A DNA stretch of 64,000 bases from Hemileia vastatrix (GCA_030280995.1 JASXTE010000012.1:6953001-7017000), one strand, 5' to 3'; counted from the stretch's first letter, positions 1 to 10,406 are shown. Numbers and translations are program-made. Notes: generated from the sequence alone by a model not told the origin.

Positions 1-6
1 ACTTAG

Positions 7-495
7 ACTTTTGGAGGCTTCTCCAATGTACCACACAAAGATTTTGATGTTAGTGATGTTAGTCTGGGTGTTTGGTGGCCAAAAAGTTTAGATCTAATTT
101 TGAATGAAGATTCTTGGAAGGAAGACACACCTATACAACATGGTGGCCACTTTATCTTTCCAGAGCTCAAGTATATGGTGTATTTTGAGAAGTGTAATAT
201 TTTATGGGTGGTTATTTGGCCTGCTAAAAAACTATATCATCAAACCACTCCTGTAAAAGATTTTTGTAACTTTACAAGGCTAGGTTCTTCAATTCAAATT
301 AATAAAAGAATATCAAAATCTATTAAAACATTAAAAATGTTTATACCAGATGTTTTAGTGTCTGATTATATAAAAATGAATGAAAAAGAAAAGTTAGAAT
401 TCTTATATGATAGCTTTCTTCAAAAATTATTGGATAATACATGTTGTTTAGAAATTGTTAATTATTGTTATTATTATAAAAAGGCATGTATATAA
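7..495 (+). pseudogene. Tet/JBP-like 2OG-Fe(II) dioxygenase, C-terminal part (element C1)
   Basis: This open frame starts after an in-frame TAG at 4-6 and runs 162 codons, so the N-terminus is missing or lies in an upstream exon outside the window. An HxD-type motif (PHKDFD, near base 40) is followed by a beta-strand-like stretch and then GGHFIFPE, a WVVIWP core and a distal histidine in YHQTT. The same spacing and HQTT signature occur in the gene of elements A and B, which has HTD in place of HKD. This is the arrangement of the rust-expanded Tet-like 2OG-Fe(II) oxygenases, relatives of TET/JBP enzymes that hydroxylate bases in DNA. The frame is open to a TAA/TAG-type stop at about 495. A transposase remnant faces it downstream. 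Activity is unknown. Family assignment is by motif and fold pattern. Confidence 0.6.
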
Positions 496-699
496 TTAGA
501 AAAATACATTTAATTTTATCAGACTGGGAAACTTAAATACATATATATTGAGGGATACAGAAGGAGAGGAGGAAAACAATATGAGGGGTGAAAGAAAAAA
601 AAGAATGAAAGATATTAAAAATTTTAAAGTAGTTGTGCTGAGAAATTATGGATTGTGATTGGCATAATGAAAGAGTGAACCCCAGTGGAAATTAAGTTT

Positions 700-1890
700 T
701 GTGATTCAAGGGGGGGAGAGCTAGTGCAGGTTCAGGATCTTCTTCTTCATAAAGATCATACCACTCATCCTTCAAATCAGCTTGAATATTATGGAGTATT
801 ACACAAGTCATTATCCAATGATTTGCTGTTTTGAGGTCCAATCTTTTTTGAAATTTGATTCAAAGCTCATGGAGACTAGAAAATTTTCCCTTTAAAATTC
901 CAACAGCATGTTCAATTTGAGCTCTTGATTGTGCGAGGTGATACTTAAACATTGTAATTTGATCATTCTCTAATTTTGCTCCTTGGAAAGCAGGTATAAT
1001 GTATTTTCCACTTGCATATGCTGAGTCTAAAAGGAGGCACTGAGATTAGTCAAAGTATTTGTCAGTATCTACAGAAATCCTCATTCTTTGGAAGATGGAA
1101 GAGTCATGACCTGAGCCAGGGCAGCCACTATAAAAAGAAAAAAACTTTTTATTGACATTTCACACAAGATGAACAGAAATAAGGTATCTAGAAAGATGAT
1201 ATAAGTTAGTTCATGAATGATGAGAAATTTGAGAACATTTTGAAGAAACCTTTCTTTGCAATTAAAATAATGGTTGGAATCAGGAGCAGGATTTTGGCTC
1301 AATGGTATAGTTGTACCATCAACAAATCCTACACAGCCAGGGAAACCTTCAGCTTGCATTAAATGAGAGGTTTCAAGTTGCTGTTGTGGAGTTGGCCAAG
1401 CAAGTTTTCAAGACTTGAGAGAAAGGATAAAAATAATACAGCATTTGATTTATAATATGATGGTAAAATATCCTATGGTAAAGAAATTATCTTAATGTCT
1501 CACAGCAGAACCATTACCATTTAAACCAAAGCAACATAGTGCAACAGCAAGTTGAAAGGAAGGATTATTCTGTTTGTTATGAGAATTATTATGGAAGATA
1601 GGATGATTGGAGATGAGTTGAGAAAGTTTCAAAAAAGAGTCTGGAGAAGTTTTAAAAAGTTGTGTGAAGCAAAAATTAGGAATTTCATAAAGTTAGGCAA
1701 GATAATATCTGGGACCATGATAAATATTTGGCCCCCTTGGAATGTTTTAATGCTTTTTGGAAAGAAAAGAGATATAAGCTAAAGTGTCTTCTAATCCAGA
1801 GTCAGAATCAGAGTCAGAAGCTAAAGTTGAAGTGATAGCATTCATAGCTGAGTGAAGTTACTTCCTAGTAGAGAGGCGCTTCATTATTTT
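700..1890 (-). pseudogene. PIF/Harbinger transposase remnant (element C1)
   Basis: On the minus strand this follows the transposase of element C2 along its length. The segment at 1081-1359 encodes GFPGCVGFVDGTTIPLSQ, the block with the first catalytic Asp. The region 1552-1890, read in reverse, matches the N-terminal third, including an ATG near 1881 followed by codons like those of C2. The C-terminal ILADLKDEW-like block lies near 740-790. Frameshifts and stops break the frame, including loss of continuity around 1140-1200 and 1000-1080, so no functional enzyme is expected. The position next to the right terminus is the same as in C2. Confidence 0.8.
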
Positions 1891-2625
1891 TGATAGAAGT
1901 TTAAGGTTGATGAGTGGGAAGTTAGAATTTATCACCAAATGAGCAGGTGGGGTGTGTAGATAAATAAATATTTGATGTATCTTCTACCAAAATTAAGTAG
2001 AATAGAGTGAAGAGAGACTTAAGGATGGCATCTGAAATTGTATGTCATGTGACTTTCTTTTAAATTAATCATGGATGTGATCAGTTTGGGATCAGGAATA
2101 AGGAATTGAACTTGGGGTATAAGCGGTGTGATAATGCATTATTGTGTAATACGTATCCACTAGCACTGGGGCTAGTGGATAGAAATCTTCTGCAATTAAA
2201 AATTTTGGATCCCAGAAAAAATAGTTCCTGATCCCTAATTGCAGATCCCTGAAGATTAATACCCCCCATTAATTAGGGGGTATCAATGTTGACCGATCCG
2301 CAATTAAATTAATTGCGGAAAATAATCTGCATACCCCAATTATCTTCCGCAATTATTTTTGCTAATAATTGGGTTATTAGACACTTTACGTGTCAATGTT
2401 CACCTCTTATCCGACATTTTTTTACTCAATTTTCCATAACCACATCTTGGACAACTTTCTGGATATCCCAGCCTTCTACCTTGCTGCGCACTTCCATTCT
2501 CATCCCATCCTGTTCATTCTATCCGCTCAGAATTTCTCCCCATTTCATCTATTTGATTCTTCTCCTTTTCATCTCGCTATCTCATCTGCTTGTTTCTGCT
2601 CCTTTTCATCTTCATTTATAATAAC

Positions 2626-4023
2626 ATGCCTTGTCATCCTAGATCTTCTCAAAGGCAGCTATCACCCAGTTGTTCTTCAATTCCCACTACTTCCTCTTTT
2701 CCCCGCTCAGCCAAGAAATCAAAGACTGTTCAATTAAAAAAAGATGATCATCTCATTCTTATCAACTGGCTGAAAACCAAATCTAACTATGATTCTTGTT
2801 TTGGTACTGAGTATGCCACTAAAGTAGGACGGCCCCCCACATCAAAAGTTAATGGCTATCTTCTAATGGCAAATGAATTACGCAATAAGACCAAGGGAAG
2901 GATTGATCTTTTGCCTAAACAGATGTCTGAACGCTTCAAGCATTATCGAGCAAAATACAAGAAGGCAAAGGCTCTTTCATCTTCCACTGGTTTTGGGGTT
3001 ACTGACATTGATATAACTAAGGGTATAAAATCCATAGACAATAAACTTGATTCTTTATGTCCTTACTTTAAAGAGATGGATGCAATTTTTGGAGAGCGAG
3101 CCGATGTTAATCCTGTAAACATGTTGGATGGAGAAGATCCTATCTCCGAACATGATGTCAAAGCAAATCTTTTCCCATCCTCTTCCTCCACTCAAGCCTC
3201 CCCTCTTCTAAATTCTACAAATCTAGATAGCTTTGCTATTGATCCTATTGGCGATTTAACCCAACCCAATCTAACTCAGGTCTGTTTCTTTTATCTTATC
3301 AATTCTATTTTTTTATTTACTTATATTTTTCTTATTTCTTAAAAGGCTGATGAACAAACCCAGGATCCTCAATCAACTGAGTCTGAAGCTAGTGACAATG
3401 ATGAGGAGGAAAATGCTACGTTGAACAAAAAGAGAAGGGCTTCAACTAGTCTAAATTTCCTCTCCCAAAGAAGACGAAAAAGTGATACTTCATCACAAAC
3501 ACCTTTTTCTTCGATGGAACAGTTTTTAGAGAAACGTGATGCTTGTAAGTGATATCATACCTCTTATTACTTTACTCTGCTTTTCTTCTACTTTATGTTA
3601 ATTTTTATTCTCACTCTAGAACAAGTGGAAATTGATAAAGAGACACTGAGCTTTGAAAAGAAGAAATACGAGCTCTCTTTAAGGAGGGATGACAGAGTAC
3701 AAGATTTGGAAGAGAGGAAGTATGAGCTCTCCTTACGGAAGGATGATCGGATCCAAGATTTGGAGGAGAAGAAGTTTGAGCTCTCTTTACAGAAGGATGG
3801 TAGGGCCCAAGATTTGGAGGAGAAGAAGTTTGAGTTAACTCTTAGTATTGAAAAATCCAAAAATAAGGAAAAAACACTCGAGCATCAAAACTTAATGGAA
3901 CAGATGAAGTATAAGCATGATCTCCAAGAAAGTTCTAAAAAGAAATATTTCTTGATCGAATGCATTAAAGAAAACAAATCTGTTGAAGAAATAGAACGTT
4001 TAATGAAATTTTTTGTTGACTAG
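2626..4023 (+). CDS. Harbinger accessory protein: Myb/SANT-like domain plus repeated coiled coil (3 exons)
   Basis: The likely DNA-binding partner of the transposase; in Harbinger elements such proteins recruit the transposase to element ends in the nucleus. I read exon 1 as 2626-3279, exon 2 as 3346-3544 and exon 3 as 3620-4023, with GT-AG introns of 66 and 75 bp. The ATG at 2626 is the first good start and follows a TTTATAA tract. Exon 1 has a basic, Trp-containing helical domain (about residues 40-150, with INWLKTK and QMSERFKHYRAKYKKA) typical of fungal Myb/MADF-like proteins. Exon 2 is acidic, with a KKRR nuclear-signal-like patch. Exon 3 holds three 18-residue coiled-coil repeats (KYELSLRKDDRIQDLEEK type). 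Oddity: splicing at the consensus donor GTAAGT (3545) creates TAA across the exon 2/3 junction. The homologous exon in element D ends in G there, so C2 seems to carry a point mutation. An upstream GT at 3536 would avoid it. Confidence 0.68.
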
Positions 4024-4424
4024 TTTCTTTTATTTCTTTCACACTTCATGTGTTCATATTTATTTGTACATAAATTTTACAATTATTTTCTGTATTTCTT
4101 GAAATATCGTATTTTAATGATAAATATTCTTTTTTTAAATAAAATTTTCAGTTCTCCTTTGAAAATTTGACAATCCCCCACCCCTGGATTTTTTTGAAGT
4201 AAGGGGTGGGTATCACAAAAATTCTTTCATGTCATGAATCTTGAAAGTTTTATATGAAAATTTGGCTTTACTACCCCCTGCATTTTACCGGTATCCTAAA
4301 AATTCTTACATGTCAAGAATTTCACAAGTCTTATAAAAAATTTTGGCACAACCCCCCATGGATTTTATTGAAGTAAGGGACGGGTATCACAAAAATATTT
4401 ACAAGTCAAAAAAATTCTATATCT
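4024..4424. other. Intergenic spacer with a repeated 'CCCCTGxATTTTATTGAAGTAAGG' type motif
   Basis: No gene is seen. The stretch contains three imperfect repeats of a C-run followed by a TTTTATTGAAGTAAGG-like motif and GGTATCAC. The same motif occurs in the spacers of elements A (39430-39570), B (47310-47450) and D (62330-62450), so it is a conserved part of this element family. It lies downstream of the Myb-like gene in C2 and between dioxygenase and transposase in A and B. Its role is unknown; 3' processing or spacing are possibilities. Confidence 0.5.
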
Positions 4425-4510
4425 CACCACGCAATATGGGGGGCGGACTTGCTAGCAAGTCCGCAACCTTGAACCCTAATTCATATCTTTTTGTGCCCAC
4501 ATTGAATTAG
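4425..4510 (+). mobile_element. CACTA-like element, left terminus (inserted in C2)
   Basis: The terminus starts CACCACGCAATATGGGG and contains a perfect 22-bp palindrome at 4443-4464, centred on GCTAGC. The same terminus occurs at 18369, 24125, 49039 (reverse), 53135 and 55199 (reverse). Internal sequence just after it (AACCTTGAACCC) matches 53165-53185. I could not find the matching right end before 6000, so this is either a truncated copy or a larger insertion whose right end has decayed. Confidence 0.6.
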
Positions 4511-5110
4511 TGATGAAACCACCAAGAAAAAATATTGACATTCTGGTGAACTCAATATGAATATAACTTGAACATTTAATGAAGCATAGGAAATAATACT
4601 TTGAACAAATCTTGAGATATAAAGAATGAGATTTTTTTATAGAAATTTTAATACAGTGCAGATCACACTCAAATTAATCTGAAAAATACATATTTAAAAC
4701 TATTTAAGCAGTTTCTTTGCAATTTTTTAAAAAAAGAACAGCAATGTATAGATGCGGCAAGATACCATGTGACATTATTATATAAGTTTCTTTGGCCAGA
4801 AATACATGGAGAAACTACAATTTGAAATATGTCAATTTGTTCATGAAGGCTGGAGAGAGGGGTGAGGAAGGATATATGGGGTAGCAAAAAGGTTGGGAAA
4901 GAGTTGGAAGGGAAGATTAAGGGTTCCGAGGCATTTTAAATGAAGAAAAGGGTCTGGGAGAGGTTGAGAGGGGTGAAATGGGGATCAAAAGAGGATGGCA
5001 TACAATGGGGCTGGGAGGATAGCGAAAGGCATGGGGAGAGAAGACAAGCATGTGTTGATAGAATTGAAAGGGATGGAGATTGGTGCAAACAGAGTGTGAA
5101 AATAGGAGGA

Positions 5111-5144
5111 TGAACTCTGTTCTTCGGGCGAAGAACAGAGTTCA
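5111..5144. repeat. Perfect 34-nt hairpin (16-bp arms, GG loop)
   Basis: Arms 5111-5126 and 5129-5144 are exact inverted repeats around a two-base loop. It sits in the non-coding centre of element C2. Function unknown; cruciform or small-RNA precursor are possibilities only. Confidence 0.8.
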
Positions 5145-5216
5145 CTTCCATAAAATATTAGCTGAAACATAGTTTTCAATTCTGTAAAAACAGTTGTAAG
5201 TAATAGAAAAAGTCAT

Positions 5217-5495
5217 GGCGCCTAAAGAGAGGGAAAGGGGGGGTTTGATGTGGGTAAAGAGAGGTGAAGGGGGGGGTTTGAGGCGCCAAAAGAGAGGTGA
5301 AGGGGGGGTTTGAGGGACATAAAGAGAGGGGAAGGGGGGAGTATTGAAGCACCTAAAAAGAGGGGAAAGGGGGTGATGAGGGACCTAAAGAGGGGGGAAA
5401 GGGGGGATTTGAGGCAGCTAAAAAGGGGGTAAAAAGGGGGTCAGAGACAGGTAAAGAGAGGGAAAAAGGGGGGCCTTGAGGATCATAAAGAGAGG
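5217..5495 (+). repeat. G-rich minisatellite in element C2
   Basis: About seven imperfect units of 35-45 bp share the pattern CTAAAGAGAGGGGAAAGGGGGG followed by TTTGAGG, with variation in each copy. The plus strand carries many runs of 4-8 G separated by short A-rich spacers, so G-quadruplex formation is plausible. It lies upstream of the minus-strand transposase terminator and downstream of the Myb-like gene. Reading frames through it are proline-rich but look like a by-product of the repeat. Confidence 0.8.
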
Positions 5496-5607
5496 TGAAG
5501 GAGAGAGAAAAAAACAAAAAAATAAAAAGATAAAAAAGAGAAAAAAGCAAAACAAAAATTAGTTTACCCTAGAACAAAAATAATAGAAGCACTTACAAAA
5601 AAAACAA

Positions 5608-5660
5608 AAAAAACCAAAAAAAAAGCAAAAAAAAAGCAAAAAAAAAGCAAAAAAAAAGCA

Positions 5661-5690
<30 letters not shown>
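5608..5690 (+). repeat. (A8GC)n tandem repeat
   Basis: About eight head-to-tail 10-bp units of A-run plus GC, grading into a pure A-run. It lies in the non-coding centre of C2 just beyond the minisatellite. Confidence 0.85.
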
Positions 5691-5691
<1 letters not shown>

Positions 5692-5749
5692 AATCATGAT
5701 TAGCAAATAAAAAACCATGAAAAAAGAAAAAAAATGACCTACCTGGTGA

Positions 5750-6040
5750 GTTGAGTTGAGAAAATAAATGCAACCAAAATATTTGAGGGATGTTTGAGGA
5801 GAATAGGAAAAGGATATGAGTGATGAATGAAAAAAAAAATCACTGACAAAATATGCGATATAAGAAAATATGCGATTTCATGTTGAGGAAGTGAAAGAAA
5901 ACCAATGAGCAATCCAAAAAAAAGATATTCACCGTAAATTCAAAAAAAAAAAATGAATATGCAACAAACCAAAATACAAAACCAAGTGATTAAAGTACAC
6001 AAAGAGGACATTTGGAAAGTATGAAAACATAAAAATTAAA
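5750..6040. other. Conserved non-coding block of the Harbinger element family
   Basis: This block (GGAGAATAGGAAAAGGATATGAG, AAATATGCGATTTCATG and neighbours) matches 41470-41690 in element A, 45150-45420 in B (reverse) and, more loosely, 60400-60690 in D. In A, B and D it lies upstream of the dioxygenase gene and contains a GTAAGT splice donor (for example CTCTCCAG/GTAAGT at 45430), so it may be a spliced 5' leader. In C2 a dioxygenase gene is not recognisable next to it. C2 and B carry a short duplication of AAATATGCGAT that A lacks. Confidence 0.5.
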
Positions 6041-6042
6041 AA

Positions 6043-7302
6043 TTAAAAGGGTGAAGAGAAATGTTGAAGAGTAATTGGCATTATAATGGGGCGTATGCCG
6101 GTTGATTGAATGATTTGTGAATCAAGGGAGGGGAGTGCCAGTGGTGGTTCAGGATCCTCTTCTTCATAAAGATCATTCCACTCATCCTTTAAATCAGCTA
6201 GAATATTGTGGAGTATTACGCAAGTCAAGATCCAATGATTTGCAGTTTTGATCTCCAATTTTTTTTGAAATTGGATTCTGAGCTCCCGAAGACTAGAAAA
6301 TCGTCCCTTTAAAATACCTATAGCATGTTCAATTCGTACTCTTGATTGTGCAAGGTGATAATTAAATTTAGTTTTGGGGTCATTTTCTGAAGTTGCACCA
6401 CGGAAAGCAGGTATAATGTACTTTCCACTTGCATATGCTGAGTCTGCAAGGAGGTACTGAGATTCGTCAAAGTATGATTCAGGGGATTGAGAAATCCTCA
6501 TTCTTTGGAAGACAGAAGAGTCATGACATGATCCAGGGCAGCCACTGTGAAAAGCAATAAATTTTTTATTGACATCGCATACAAGTTGAACGGCAATAGA
6601 ATATCTAGAAAGAAGATAAAAAGTTAGATTGTGAAAGATGAGAACTTGGAGAAGATTTTGAAGAAACCTTTTTTTGCGATCAAAATAATGGTTGCCATCA
6701 TGAGCAGGCTTTTGACTCAAAGGGATGGTTGTGCCATCAACAAAACCTATACAGCCAGGGAAACCTTCAGCTTGCATTACTTGAGAGGATTCAAGTCGCT
6801 GTTCTGGAGTTGGCCAAGCAAGAGTTTGAGACTTGAGGGAAAGGATAGCAATCATACAGCGCTTGGTGTATAATATCACGGTACCATATCCTATGTTAAA
6901 GAGATTATCCAAATGTCTTACGGCAGCACCATTTCCATTTGAGCCAAAGCGACATACAGCAACAGCAAGTTGGATGGCAGGATTACGCTGTTTGTTATGA
7001 GAATTGTTATGGAAGATAGGATGATCGGAGATGAGTTGATAAAGTTTGAAGAAAGAATCAGGAGAAGTTCTAAAAAGTTGTGTGAAGTTTAAATGAGGAA
7101 TGTTGAGAATGGAGGCCAGATCATATTGGGGATCATGATAAAGATTTGGCCCCCTGGTGATGATGTAACGCTTTTTGGAAAGAAAACACATATAAGCTAA
7201 AGCATCTTCCAAATCAGAGTCAGATTTATAGTAAAGAACTAAAAGAAAAGTGATAGCATTCATTGTTGAGTGAAGTAGCTTCCTAGTAGAGAGGTGTTTC
7301 AT
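6043..7302 (-). CDS. PIF/Harbinger DDE transposase (DDE_Tnp_4 type), apparently intact
   Basis: Catalyses cut-and-paste transposition of its own element and of related MITEs. I chose the ATG at 7302, since the open frame further upstream has no other ATG; this gives 419 residues, normal for the family. The catalytic triad is visible: Asp189 in GFVDGT, Asp287 in LLADSAYASG and Glu325 in RIEHAIGIL, each in its usual block. SGCPGSCHDSSVF and ILHNILADLKDEW are further family hallmarks. The N-terminus is His/Ser-rich, then a helical region (about residues 60-150) likely contacts DNA or the Myb-like partner. It converges on the Myb-like gene of the same element. No internal stop is seen, so this is the only transposase in the window that could work. 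C1, A, B and D hold broken copies. Confidence 0.88.
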   Translation of the reverse strand: MKHLSTRKLLHSTMNAITFLLVLYYKSDSDLEDALAYMCFLSKKRYIITRGPNLYHDPQYDLASILNIPHLNFTQLFRTSPDSFFKLYQLISDHPIFHNNSHNKQRNPAIQLAVAVCRFGSNGNGAAVRHLDNLFNIGYGTVILYTKRCMIAILSLKSQTLAWPTPEQRLESSQVMQAEGFPGCIGFVDGTTIPLSQKPAHDGNHYFDRKKRFLQNLLQVLIFHNLTFYLLSRYSIAVQLVCDVNKKFIAFHSGCPGSCHDSSVFQRMRISQSPESYFDESQYLLADSAYASGKYIIPAFRGATSENDPKTKFNYHLAQSRVRIEHAIGILKGRFSSLRELRIQFQKKLEIKTANHWILTCVILHNILADLKDEWNDLYEEEDPEPPLALPSLDSQIIQSTGIRPIIMPITLQHFSSPF

Positions 7303-7564
7303 TGTTGCCGGTGGATGGGTTAAGTGATGAGGGAAGTGGGAATTCACCGCCAAATGTGCAGTTGGGGTGTGTAGATAGAAAAAAAACTTAAGTGTTTGCC
7401 ACCAAAATTAAGTAGCATAGAGTGAGGAAATACTTAAGGATGGCATCAGCAATTATAAGTCATGTGACTTTCTTAAAAATCCATCATGGATGAGATGAGT
7501 TTGGGATCAGGAATTAGGAATGGAAATTGGGGTATAAGAGACGGGATAATGCATTATCATGGAT

Positions 7565-7600
7565 TTCTTATCCACTAGCCCTGGGGCTAGTGGATAAGAA
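7565..7600. promoter_or_regulatory. Subterminal palindrome of element C2
   Basis: Two 17-bp arms (7565-7581, 7584-7600) around TG, containing CCACTAGCCC and its complement. It lies about 80-115 bp from the right terminus. Diverged copies sit at the same distance in C1 (2153-2181) and D (59752-59788). Such conservation suggests a transposase or accessory-protein binding site, but this is inference. Confidence 0.6.
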
Positions 7601-7996
7601 TCTTCCGCAATTAATAATGTCTGATCCCGGGAAAAAAAATTCCTGATCCCTAATTGCGGATCCCTGAACATTGATACCCCCTATTAGGGATACGTTTAAA
7701 TATTGTTACTTATGTGTTAAAGATTTATTTCACCAGAAAATATAGGAAAACTTGCTTGAATGTTTTTAATGAATCATAACTATTTTCTTCTATTTTCAAA
7801 AAAAATATGTTTCTCTTCATATTTTTCAGGGCGGGTGTCAAGGGTTGGTACAGAGGTGATTGAAGGATAGGTAATATTTATAGGATGTAAATTTCTGATT
7901 TCACAATAGAAGCTACTAGATATATCTTATTTCAAAGAAATAAATAGTAATTAGAACTTATGAATAATATTTATAATGTAATAAAACTAATTAATA

Positions 7997-8186
7997 GGGG
8001 GTACAAAATTTGAAATTATTTAAAAGGTATTTCACATCACAAAAAGAAAGCCACAATAATGACATTAATGCTCAGTAAAAAGATATTTTGGGGGCACAAG
8101 ATGGCATACCTTAAAAAATAATCATGGTTGATTTGGTGGAAAAAAGAAGTATTTTGAAATGGAAGATTTCTAACTTTGATACCCCC
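7997..8186 (+). mobile_element. Harbinger-type MITE, copy 1 (190 bp)
   Basis: TIRs of the form GGGGGTATCAAAGTTAGAAA (left end slightly diverged), flanked by TA on both sides, no coding capacity. Full-length relatives are at 35748-35945, 52328-52526 and, inverted, 51217-51410. The outermost bases match the Harbinger elements C1/C2/D, so their transposase could have mobilised it. Confidence 0.85.
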
Positions 8187-9095
8187 TATTAGTAATATAA
8201 GATAAAATAATGGTTTTGATTATAAAAGATACCCTTTAAGTCAGCCAGGCTCCTAAACTTACCCAATAAGTAATTGATTATTTACTAGAGTAGAGATACA
8301 CCTTTAACTCTCATTTAATGAATTTTACTCACTTTATAAATTACTTATACAATTTCGACCAATTAATAGGTAAAAATAAGTAAAGATATAATTCTATTAT
8401 TTCCTCATATATTTTATTCTGTGACAGAATCCTCATTACAGCTGAAGAGAAAATTAAAAATATTAAATATTAAATCAAATATTTTTAATTTTATTTTTAC
8501 TTTTAAATTTACAGAAAATTAAAGTAAATCAAATAAAATGGACATATACAGTTAAATACAGTATATGGGTACATTCTTTATAGAAAAACTTTAATATTTA
8601 AAATTTCTAATTGTGGAATTTTCTCTATCTGATACTCATATATATAGAATTTTGTTTCCGTATTTTCTCTCCTTTTTGCCTATATAAGGCCTCTCAATCT
8701 GGCTGTTTTCATTCATTCCATTCTTATTTTACAAATTTATTATATATACACAAATCACATCTATTACTACTGTTACTGCCTTAGTATTTACATCTGCATA
8801 CTTCTAAGCTTTTAAATTAATAATAATAATCTTTTACCTTTTTATAGAGTATTAAATATGAAAGAAAAAAATACATACCTCTTTTTGAAATTTTGAGTTT
8901 TCCTCACCTTTCATCACCTTTGGACCCCTGTAAAATCTTCTAGAGGAAAAGCACCCCTTGTCATTTTCCCTCAAATCCAAGCCCCTTTTATAAAAAAGTC
9001 AATACCATGACATATATTTAAAAAGAAAGAAAATAATTTCAAATAACTAAATACAGTTAGTTCTAGAAAAAGGATTATAAGAAGTAGATACACTT
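8187..9095. other. AT-rich stretch, no gene; possible LTR-like promoter
   Basis: No reading frame with coding character. A TGTGACAGAATCC motif at 8420, a TATATAAGG box at 8683 and a following pyrimidine-rich leader resemble the promoter part of a solo LTR (perhaps 8420-8870), but no second copy exists in the window to test this. Confidence 0.25.
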
Positions 9096-10406
9096 TGTGG
9101 AACACATCCTGCAGCAATGCAGCAAAGTTTCAGCTTTCAGAAAGTGCAACAAAGAAGATTCTATGAAGGATGGATATGAAAAAAGCAATAAGAAAGTCTT
9201 CAAAGTACAGAAAAAGTATAATCTCCACACAAATTTTATTTTTGTGTAATATGGATACACATGCTGCAGAAAGTTGAGGTTTGAGAGAAGTGCATACAAA
9301 ACTATGAGACAAGTGAGTGGTATGTAATTGAGGAGAAAATGGATAGTGCTAAAAGTATAGTATAGGTTTGGGAAGTAGTGTCAAGTAGTGGTAAAGGTTT
9401 CAATTCTAGATAGGTGCAACAGCACATAAAAATAGTACATGGGTGTCTATCTCTGGAAGTCTAGAAACTTGTAAGGATGATCAAACACAGTGCTAGTAAA
9501 ATAAGTGAATAAAAAACAAGAAAAATTTGCAGCACTCAAAAATAAGAAATTAAAGGGAAGACTATAGGTAGGGAAGAGTACATACTCAGCGCTGAGGGTT
9601 TCACAATTAGTAGAGAGTCACACAGAAAGCACATGTTTCCATAGTTAGTACAGAAGATGGTACAGGACTTACTATGTAGCTGAGAATTTCAGGGAGTATA
9701 AGGTATGTATGAATAGGTGTGGTGTAAGGTGATAATTGTTGATTTTAAAAAAAGTTTTTAGCAGCTATTAGAGTAGACTTATGCTAATACTGTAATTAGA
9801 TTACTTAGACAATTATTTTATTGTTTGAGATACTTATTCTTGCACTGAAATTGTGCAGGAGAGCCAGTAGGGGATGATAGAATAGGGGAAGTAAACTGAT
9901 CATATAGGGTATGTAAAAGAGATCACACCTTTTGATAAAAGGTATAGAGGGATCTATCTAGAAAACCAACAAGATAATAGCATAATTAGATATTAATAAA
10001 GAGAGAATAATTAGATTAGAGATAAAGAAATATATATATAAATTCTTTCATTGTGTGAATAACAGGTGTACATAGCCAGAAGTAGAATTGTAGAGTTATT
10101 ATATTACTACAATAAGGATAGTATTAGAGAGAGAACTTCAGAGTGGGAGTTATTGAGCATACTAGCGCTTACTGAGAGAAGGTCTAGACATCATTAGATT
10201 ACTAATATTAAAATATATTCTTTAATTTGTTCATTATATAAAATTCTTTCTACTCTTATTTTCTATCATTAACACTTACATACCTGTTTTTCACTTTCTT
10301 TAAAAATTAGAGTGGCAGGCACTTCTTTTTAAATTATTTTTTAAAAAGAGAACCAACCCATAATGTATTTTTTCTATAGCTTAGTATTAAAAAATCTCTC
10401 CCTACA
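9096..10406 (+). repeat. Old LTR copy of the Gypsy-A family (plus orientation)
   Basis: From TGTGG at 9096 to CCTACA at 10406 the sequence matches, with heavy divergence, the LTRs of Gypsy-A read on the minus strand (25242 downward and 36965 downward). Shared blocks include GCAATGCAG, AAGGATGGATA, the GTAGACTCTCC-like block and the terminal TTAGAGTGG...TTAGTATTA. No coding sequence. No clear target duplication. Confidence 0.65.

Larger units (their letters stand above)
1..2267. mobile_element. Harbinger-like element C1, right-hand part, decayed
   Basis: The segment holds a dioxygenase remnant on the plus strand, a broken transposase on the minus strand and a right terminus ending in a C-run at 2262-2267. 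That terminus, read inward, matches the right end of element C2 (7681 inward) closely. Both have the terminal G-run followed by GTAT, the GATC-rich block, and the CCACTAG...CTAGTGG palindrome near 2153-2181. The left end lies outside the window. Only 8 bases (2268-2275) separate this end from the left end of C2. Confidence 0.75.
2276..7681. mobile_element. Harbinger-like element C2, near complete (5.4 kb)
   Basis: The ends are inverted repeats starting GGGGGTATCAATGTT at 2276 and, on the opposite strand, from 7681 inward. Both are flanked by TA. It carries a plus-strand Myb/SANT-like gene (2626-4023) and a convergent minus-strand DDE transposase (6043-7302), the two genes expected of an autonomous Harbinger element. 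Each end has a subterminal palindrome: 10-bp arms at 2298-2318 and 17-bp arms at 7565-7600. Between the genes lie a CACTA-like end (4425), a G-rich minisatellite and simple repeats. The place where a dioxygenase sits in elements A, B and D holds no recognisable dioxygenase here. Confidence 0.82.

Noticed and set aside
3588..3860. 90-codon open frame antisense to the coiled-coil exon
   Set aside because: Mirror image of the 54-bp repeat units; the sense frame has introns and a recognisable domain.
5217..5495. Regularly spaced repeats that might suggest a CRISPR array
   Set aside because: Units are imperfect, contiguous and G-rich with no unique spacers, and the window is eukaryotic.
5564..5773. 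Phe-rich open frame on the minus strand
   Set aside because: Product of the (A8GC)n tract and poly-A.
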